Below the pieces are notes generated by a model. It did no database searches. It saw only the letters and a program-made list of their open reading frames with translations, and had not been told where the DNA came from. From positions 2,081,078 through 2,145,077 of the forward strand of contig CABFPE010000017.1 of assembly GCA_900660155.1 (NCBI GenBank): a DNA stretch of 64,000 bases, read 5' to 3'. Positions 57,140 to 64,000 of the stretch are shown here, in pieces. Each line of letters opens with the position of its first letter. Position 1 is the stretch's first letter. Both the position numbers and the translations under genes were made by a program. The DNA comes from Hofstenia miamia. Taxonomy: Eukaryota; Xenacoelomorpha; Acoela; Hofsteniidae.

Positions 57140-58954
57140 CATAATCCAAAGCATAAGCTGCTAATGAAGAAAGAAGATCAGATGATTAGTCAAAACTAGG
57201 ATTGAATTATGATTATTAACTAAAAAAAATTTAAGTTTAATTAATAGATTATCTTTGTAAATGCAACTAAGTATTAATATAGCAAATTAGTACTTGTTGT
57301 CGAATTTGACCAAATGAAGGGGGCGAATTTGCTTCCATTCTTTTTAGCCATTTTTGGCAGATGATACAAATTTGAATTTTGAACAACAGGTACTTTTTGA
57401 AAGTTGACTATAAATATGTGAGAGATCATTTTGGAAATTGTTGAAGTAAATTCTTTGAAAATCTTATCTTTGGATTTTATATTGGTTTGCTTATTTATAC
57501 AGAATGTCAAGCTTAACACTAAATGCAGTAGTAGTGGTTTGTGCACATATTGGGAGTGACTCGAGGGTCCTTGATCCAAACCATGAACCTGCATTTATGT
57601 TAGGTGTACAAATAGGAGTTTTTTCCCCATTTAGCTGGCTACTGATTCTTTAGTTTTACATGTATCTATTAATTGATATTGGCAAAAGGGCTGGAGAGCC
57701 TACTGTAGGTTATACATATTCTATCTTATAGACTTAGGTGACCCATAAAAGACTGCTAAATAGACCAAACATGTATTATTGTTATTTATATGTAAGGTAG
57801 GAAGCTGCAAGTTATTATGTAACTTATTTTAATTAACTTATCTAAAGCCAATAGTTTTCAGTAATGGCTGAAGTAATAATTATTAAGCAGCTAGTGACAT
57901 TGCAAAGTTGAGAAGTGACATAGATACACATTACAAATTGAATCTAAGTCAGTTACAACTAGCATCAAGAACTACACTGAGTTAGGATAGGGAACACATA
58001 AGATCATTGTTGAGCTGAGGCTTGGAACCATTCAATCAGCAATGGAAACACAAGTGAGCTGATTCAGAGATCTGAGTTGGCTGGAGGCCATACCCAAAGC
58101 ACAGAGCAGAGCTATGATGAAGGAGTACCTAAACAGTATCCATTCAATTTAGTTAAGTGAAGATTAACCAAAACAGATACAACATTGGAGTAAACAGTTA
58201 ACATGCGTACATCCCTGCCTGCTTAGAACAAAGAATAATAATTTAAAAGAATAATTTAATCTACATTAATGCTTGGTAGTGGATGCTACATTATGTTTGG
58301 GTAACTAGCTGTTTTTAAAATTTATTATCAGATACATGCTTGAATGCAATTGATAGTCAGCTAAATAGGTAATCAAAAACTCCTAGTTGTACACCTAACC
58401 TAAGTGCATTTCATTATCAGGGCAAAGAACATAGAATCATTCCTGGGATCCTAACCACTACTCAACATAAACCATTTAGCTTGACATTTTTAATAGGTAA
58501 TCAAACCAGATAATAGAGCAAAATAAGATTTCAGACAAATATACTTCAACAATTGTTCCAATGTTTTAACCCTATTTATACTTTAAATCAAATTTGAATT
58601 TTTAATTTAACTAAACACTTTTGCCTAGTTTGCTAAAAAATAACAAGAAGTGATTTTGCCTTCAATGTTTTTTCAAATTGTTTTATTGACAAGCACTTGC
58701 TTTAATGATTCTGTATTTAATTTACAAATCTTGGTTAGCACAATTCATCATCTAAGTTGCTTAGTTATTTTTAATCATCTTCTTTTTTCATCTTTCTTCA
58801 TTTATCTTAGTTCTCAGCAGCTTATTTGATGGATTATGCTGCAATACATCAGAGTAAACAGTTAACATGCATACATCCCTACCCACTTAAAATGAAGAAT
58901 AATAATTTAAAAGAATAATTTAATCTACGTTAATGCTTGGTAGTGGATGCTACA
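57135..58954 (+). mobile_element. LTR shared by copies C (3') and D (5')
   Basis: 1820 bp with TGTAGCAT start and ATGCTACA end, plus an internal ATGCTACA at 58283-58290 as in the copy B LTR. The left side joins ORF3 of copy C and the right side joins a primer-binding site, so one LTR serves two internal regions in tandem. From about 57770 it is essentially identical to the copy B LTR from about 45030. Confidence 0.88.
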
Positions 58955-58969
58955 TTGCGACCATGACAG
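58955..58969 (+). other. primer-binding site of copy D
   Basis: TTGCGACCATGACAG, identical to the copy B site at 46214. Confidence 0.7.
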
Positions 58970-59188
58970 TTAAAGAACAAGAAGAGAAGAAGAATCAGTC
59001 CAACATCCCAACTCAGAACTTAGAATCAACAAGTAACTAGAGCAACCAAAGTAACAGCAAACATGCAGGGAAGCAGATACAGCAGACAGCCAGCTATGAG
59101 GCAACAACTACAACTATACCTAATATAAAGCAGGTGCATGACAAAGAGTCATACCAATCCACCAGCCACTACTATTTGTACTCAAAAA

Positions 59189-60837
59189 TGACAAATACAT
59201 GAGGAAAAAAAGGTAGCACCAAGAGAGGTACAAACAAAACAACCCCCACGCCAAGGAGAGCACACTCAGAGACAGATGTATCTGCTATAGAGCTGGAAAC
59301 CCTACACATGTCCCCAGAAATGGGATCCAATGAAGCTCTAAACATCCTACAACAAACAAACAAAACAGAGACAATATTGAGATCTGAGATACAACAATTA
59401 ATGGAAAGAATGTCAACATTGGAACAAGAAAATGAGAACATCTTAAGTGAACTAAAGATTGAAATGGATAACAACTTGGATAATCAGAGCAAAAATTTCC
59501 AAAGAGACATTAAGGCGCTAACAAACCAGTTGGCACAGTCAAACAAAGACTTCCAAGAACAAAACCAGAAATGGGAGAAGATATGTCAACAATTGGAGGA
59601 CGCAAATAGGCAACTAATCCTAGACAATGATATTCAAGCCCAAGAGATAGAACAATTGAAAGACAGAGATGAAGACAATGAAAATCAGAATTGAGAAATA
59701 GAGGATCTGAGATGGAAACTAAAAAGGCTATGAGAGAATGGGGAAGGAAACCCAAAGGTAACAGCAATGCATGAAATGATAATTAAACAGAGGGAAGAAA
59801 GGAGCTTACAAGTGTCACCCATGAACTCTAAAAAACACTTCAGAGAAATGGAGGAAGAAGAGGAAGAAGAGAAAAGAAAGATCATTCATGAGATAACAAG
59901 GGGAGTGACAAATCAACTCACAATCAGTGAACAAATAAATAGACAAAAGAAACCAGTTGATGCTGCCAGAGAATAGCCACAACAACATAATACCATGTAA
60001 GGCAACTCTGCCAAAATTTAATGGGAAGGTGGCCAACTATAACCTGACATTTCTGGAATGGCTGCAAATGTTCGAGATTACAATGGTGGAGAGGAAAGTG
60101 TACCAAAGGGCAGCAGCCACAAGGTTCCCACTATACCTAGCAGGGGCAGCCACTCAACATTACTTGCTCCTGGATGTGGATATGAAACAAGACTATAAAT
60201 TGCTAATCAGAGATTTTGTAGACTACTATGAAAATGAGAGTTTAAAAATCAATACCAAATCATATTAAATTCAACAAAGATGCGAAAGACAGATGATATC
60301 TGAAACTATATCCAACAGATAGAATGATTACTGACACTTAGCTCAAGAGGAAATATGTATTCAAAGTATGATCTTTTCTCTCACATTTGTAAGGGCATGC
60401 CAGAAAACATCCATATGCAATTTGAAATCAAATGTGATGTAGATGATAAGTTGGAGAAGATGATCAGGAAAGCAATAGACATACAGGCAATGATAGAGAA
60501 TAATGCCCACATCTATGAGAAAGCAATATGGAACAAGGAGAAACCTACAGAATGGCGAAATAACTATAAACCACAAACAGGGAACACCAAAATGTATAAA
60601 GAAAAGAAGGTGGAGAAATTCCTCAACATACAAAATAAGAATGGGAAATTAAAGAAAGTAAGAGAAAGAGATATAAAGTGCTATGCTTGTGGACAGAAGG
60701 GGCACAGAAAGGACGAATGTAGAAAGCAAATTAACATGATTGGACAGGAAGAAGCGTATTACAATGATGAAGACATAATCAAATTTGAATTGGAATTGGT
60801 AGAGGACCCCCAAATGGAAGAAGAATCTGAAAACTAG
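59189..60837 (+). pseudogene. copy D: gag, broken
   Basis: Same reading frames, stops and CCHC knuckle (about 60679-60720) as copy B at an offset of 12741. One substitution is visible (Val to Ala, GTT to GCT, near 59336). All lesions described for copy B gag are present. Confidence 0.88.
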
Positions 60838-60855
60838 TCAGAGCACTGACTCAAA

Positions 60856-61199
60856 AAAACCAAGCATCTATAATGATCATGACGAACCTGGACAACATTA
60901 ACATGATAATGAAAGCAAAAATCAATACAGGAGCAGCAACATTGACAAAATTGGGATTTATATGAGAAGATTTACAATGTTCAAGCAAAAGGTTAATTAA
61001 CACATCTGAAGAGTATATAGACACAAAAGGCAAGATTGAAGCAGTACAGATTAGGATAGCAAACACAACCATAGAACAAACACTAGTAGTAATTGATACC
61101 CATAACAACTTACTGCCTTATGAGGTGATATTAGGGGATGATTTCCTCATGCAGAATGGATGTGTAATAAATTACTCAGACAGAATGATTAAAGTATGA
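60856..61199 (+). pseudogene. copy D: protease, inactive
   Basis: Identical to the copy B protease remnant in my reading, including Asn in place of the catalytic Asp and the TGA at 61197-61199. Confidence 0.75.
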
Positions 61200-61295
61200 G
61201 AAGCAGAAATCAAGATTGAAGAGCAAGAAGGAAAACCATCAACAATAGTCTTTGAACTGGAGGAAGACATAAAACTACAACCATATCAATGGAGG

Positions 61296-62964
61296 ATGCA
61301 CAGAGTGAAAATAGAAGAGGTGATAATGGCAGATATAATGATTTATAGCAGCAAAGGAATCAACTTGAAAAGAGTGTTGATGCCGTCAAGCATGTGCATG
61401 ATAAAGAATGGCAGAGGAAAGGTTCCAATACTAAATAGAACAAATTGGAATATCAATGTGAAGAAAACAAATGTATGAATATTCAGACAGTACGTCAAAT
61501 CTAACATCAAAGCTATTTGGAGAGCAATGTAAGATATCAATGAGCATAGTAGTTTTTATGGTCAACTTGAGGACTTACAAACCATTGATGTAGTGAGTAC
61601 TCCCCACAGCTGACTCAAGGGCAGAGGGATGAAAGCTGAAGAGGAAGACCAGTACAAGATACCCAAACTATTGGAAGAGGAATACTGACATTTGAGCAGA
61701 ACACAATTACAACAACTTCTAGAGGTGCTAGAGAGACACAACCAGATATTCAATTATGGAGAAATAAGTGTGGGACAAGTGATAGGTGAAACACACAGAA
61801 TTATCATGACAACAAATAAGCCCATAAAGTTGCCAGCAAGGCAAGTACCAGAGCAAATGAAGGATACTCAATGAATTAATTGACAACAAAATAATACAAC
61901 CTAGCAAAAGTCCATATGCTGCACCAACAGTATTTGTGAAACAGGGAGACAAACACAGGCTATGTTTAGACTTCTGGAAGCTGAATGAAGAAACAAAGAA
62001 GTACTCATACCCACTGCCCAGGACAGAAGACATGCTATATGAGGCAAGCAAACACAAGTACTTCACGTTGATAGATCTATGCAATGCGTATTGGCAGGTG
62101 AGAATGGAAGAGGAAGATATAGAAAAGACAGCATTCATATTCTGTATGGCCTGTACAAATGGATATGTATGGCGTTTGGCCTATGCAATGCGCCTGCAAC
62201 ATTCCAGAGATACATAACAAAAGTGCTGAAGAACAGGAAACACAAGATGGAGGATGGCGTAAATGCATACATCAATGACATCATTGTGACTAGTGACATG
62301 ATCAGGGAAAAACCTGCAGAAACTGGAATGAACACTATCAATCCTGCAAAAAGCTGCCCTAAGAATTAATGGAAATAAATGCAACATCTTGAAAGAGAAA
62401 ATCATATTGTGTAGGTGATTAATTGAAAAAGGGCGGATATGCATGAAGGACAATGCAAGAGATATGATCAGGAGAATAGAGAAACCAAACAACAAGAAGG
62501 ATATCCAAAGAATAATGGGATTCTTCAATTATTACAGCACTTTTATCCCCAACATTGTGGGGAAGACTGCCAAGATGACGTGGCTGATGAGTAAGTCAGT
62601 ACCATTTATATGGACATGGCAGGAGCAGGAGGAGCTAGATAAGATAAAAGAAGAACTAGCAAAGTTGCCATCATTGAACACTCCCAACTATAAAGAAACA
62701 TTCATACTAGACTGTGATGCCAGCAAGGTAGCAATCAGAGCAACACTGCAACAACTAAAGGATGGTAGGGAGGTACCCTTACAATTCTTTAGCCATAGTT
62801 TGAAATCAAGTGAAGAGAACTACAGATCAACAAAATTAGAGATGCTGGCACTGATCAAGAGCATCAAGAAATTTAGGCACTTCTTAATAGGCTGGCAGTT
62901 TAGGGTTCATACCAATAACAGTGGATTGGCATGGCTCAAGAAGTCTTTGGGTGACAAATTATAG
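61296..62964 (+). pseudogene. copy D: reverse transcriptase and RNase H
   Basis: Identical reading frames to copy B 48555-50223, including YIND in place of Y.DD and Asn in the RNase H HTNN motif. The shared frameshifts and stops show the duplication postdates the decay. Confidence 0.92.
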
Positions 62965-64000
62965 AAAAACAAAAAGACAATGTAATATTAAGCAAAATCA
63001 TAAAGAATTTACAGGAGCCAAGTGTAAAATTATCAAAGTTAACTGTGAGTTACTATGAGAGGTATAGATGGAAAAAGAACAGGAATGGACTCTTCTACAT
63101 ATAAGGATAAAACAATAGCATTGCAATACCAGAGTACTATAAATGTGAACTGGTAGGGAAGATTCACAAGAAGGGCCACATAGGTATCACGCAAATGGAG
63201 AGCATGTTCAATGCAAGGTTTTTTACAAAGGCAATAGGGAAAGTCTCAGAAGAAATAATCAACAAATGTATGAAATGTCTCCTCCATAACAAACAACATT
63301 TTCCAACACAGAGAGCACTGCTAGAAAAGATCATATTGATGCAACCCAATGAGATCCTGCACATAGACTTAGAAATGTTGTCAAAAGATGAGGAGGGATA
63401 TCAGTACTTACTAGTGATGGTGGACAATTTCACAAAAATATGTGAAGTTAATCCCAATGAAGAACACAACAGCTGAAACAACCACTGATATAGTAATGAA
63501 AGAATGGATACTGAAATTCAGGCCAATGGAGACAATAATCACTGACAAGGGGCCACAATTTGAAAGCAACTTGTTCCAAGAGATGGCACACTTACTGGAA
63601 GTAATGAGTGAAAGAACAACAGCATACCATCCACAGGCAAACAGCACAGTGGAGAGACTGAATAGAACTTTGATAAAGCTAATTAGAGTCACAACTTCAA
63701 GAATAGGGTGTTGCAAATGGAGAGAAGTAATTGAAATGATTGAGTATTTTTACAATCCATCCATACATTCAACAACTGGGATAACACCATTTAAGGCCAT
63801 GTTTGGAAGAGAGGTGGTGACACCATTATCAATGCAATACTTCACCTATAGTGGAAAGATGGACAACAAATATGTGGATCAACTAAGGAATCAGATAACA
63901 GTGATACATGAGATGATGTGTCATAACATCAAAAATCAGCTGTGAGACAACAGAGAAACTACAATAAACAAATTTATGGTCATGCACATAAAATAGGCAA
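62965..64000 (+). pseudogene. copy D: integrase, runs off window
   Basis: Same as copy B 50224-51259: KCMKC, HID, TDKGPQF and STVERL present; frameshift after NPNEEHNS near 63466. The window ends before the C-terminal GPY part, so whether ORF3 and a further LTR follow cannot be seen. Confidence 0.9.

Noticed and set aside
44383-58954. A single intact 14.6-kb LTR element
   Set aside because: The N at 51269 joins integrase of one copy to gag of a diverged copy, and no target duplication flanks the two LTRs.
46431-63716. Many long open frames antisense to gag, pol and ORF3 (for example 42480-42839 plus, 53765-54124 minus, 50670-50975 minus)
   Set aside because: They mirror the coding frame of the retroelement, lack motifs, and are conserved only because the sense strand is shared between copies.

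Overview
This window is AT-rich, intron-bearing animal DNA, probably from an invertebrate; I cannot name the species. The evidence is the low GC content, many (TA)n tracts, spliced-looking exons, and a dense mix of metazoan transposons: piggyBac, hAT, Tc1/mariner, PIF/Harbinger-like, a CACTA-like element and Ty3/gypsy. I saw no tRNA, rRNA, CRISPR or prokaryotic operon structure.

Layout. Bases 1-7100 carry four candidate exons of one minus-strand host gene whose identity I do not recognise. The exons at 6958-7051, 4931-5102, 4088-4307 and 647-876 have compatible intron phases. Bases 7600-32800 are mostly non-coding and contain MITEs at 7622-8230, 11091-11312, 22795-23026, 28871-29068 and 31128-31361. 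They also hold decayed transposase genes: piggyBac at 14400-15243, Tc1 at 16314-16610, and hAT on the minus strand at 29645-30568. A possible TIR element lies at 16816-18085.

Bases 32789-41000 are a nest of DNA transposons. A PIF-type MITE abuts a 3.1-kb element with CACTA-like transposase remnants. Next come a TTAA-site element and a Tc1 fragment. Last is a 2-kb element with about 390-bp inverted arms, which split a transposon-like gene and was itself hit by a hAT MITE.

Bases 41738-64000 are a cluster of copies of one large Ty3/gypsy LTR retrotransposon. Copy A (minus, 41738-44382) is a fragment. Copies B, C and D (plus) form the series LTR, gag-pol, single-N join, partial gag-pol, extra ORF, LTR, gag-pol. 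The LTR has perfect 8-bp ends (TGTAGCAT/ATGCTACA). It is followed by a primer-binding site resembling tRNA-Arg, then gag (coiled coil plus CCHC knuckle), protease, reverse transcriptase, RNase H and a DD35E integrase with a GPY motif. Most unusual is about 3.2 kb of further coding sequence between integrase and the 3' LTR, with no recognisable envelope features. All copies are broken. Several catalytic aspartates have become asparagine at what look like decayed CpG sites, and many in-frame stops are TGA.

Assembly caution: isolated single N characters at 28296, 28515, 35401 and 37031 lie at or beside near-exact direct duplications, so some duplications here, possibly including the 6.2-kb near-identity of copies B and D, may be assembly products.
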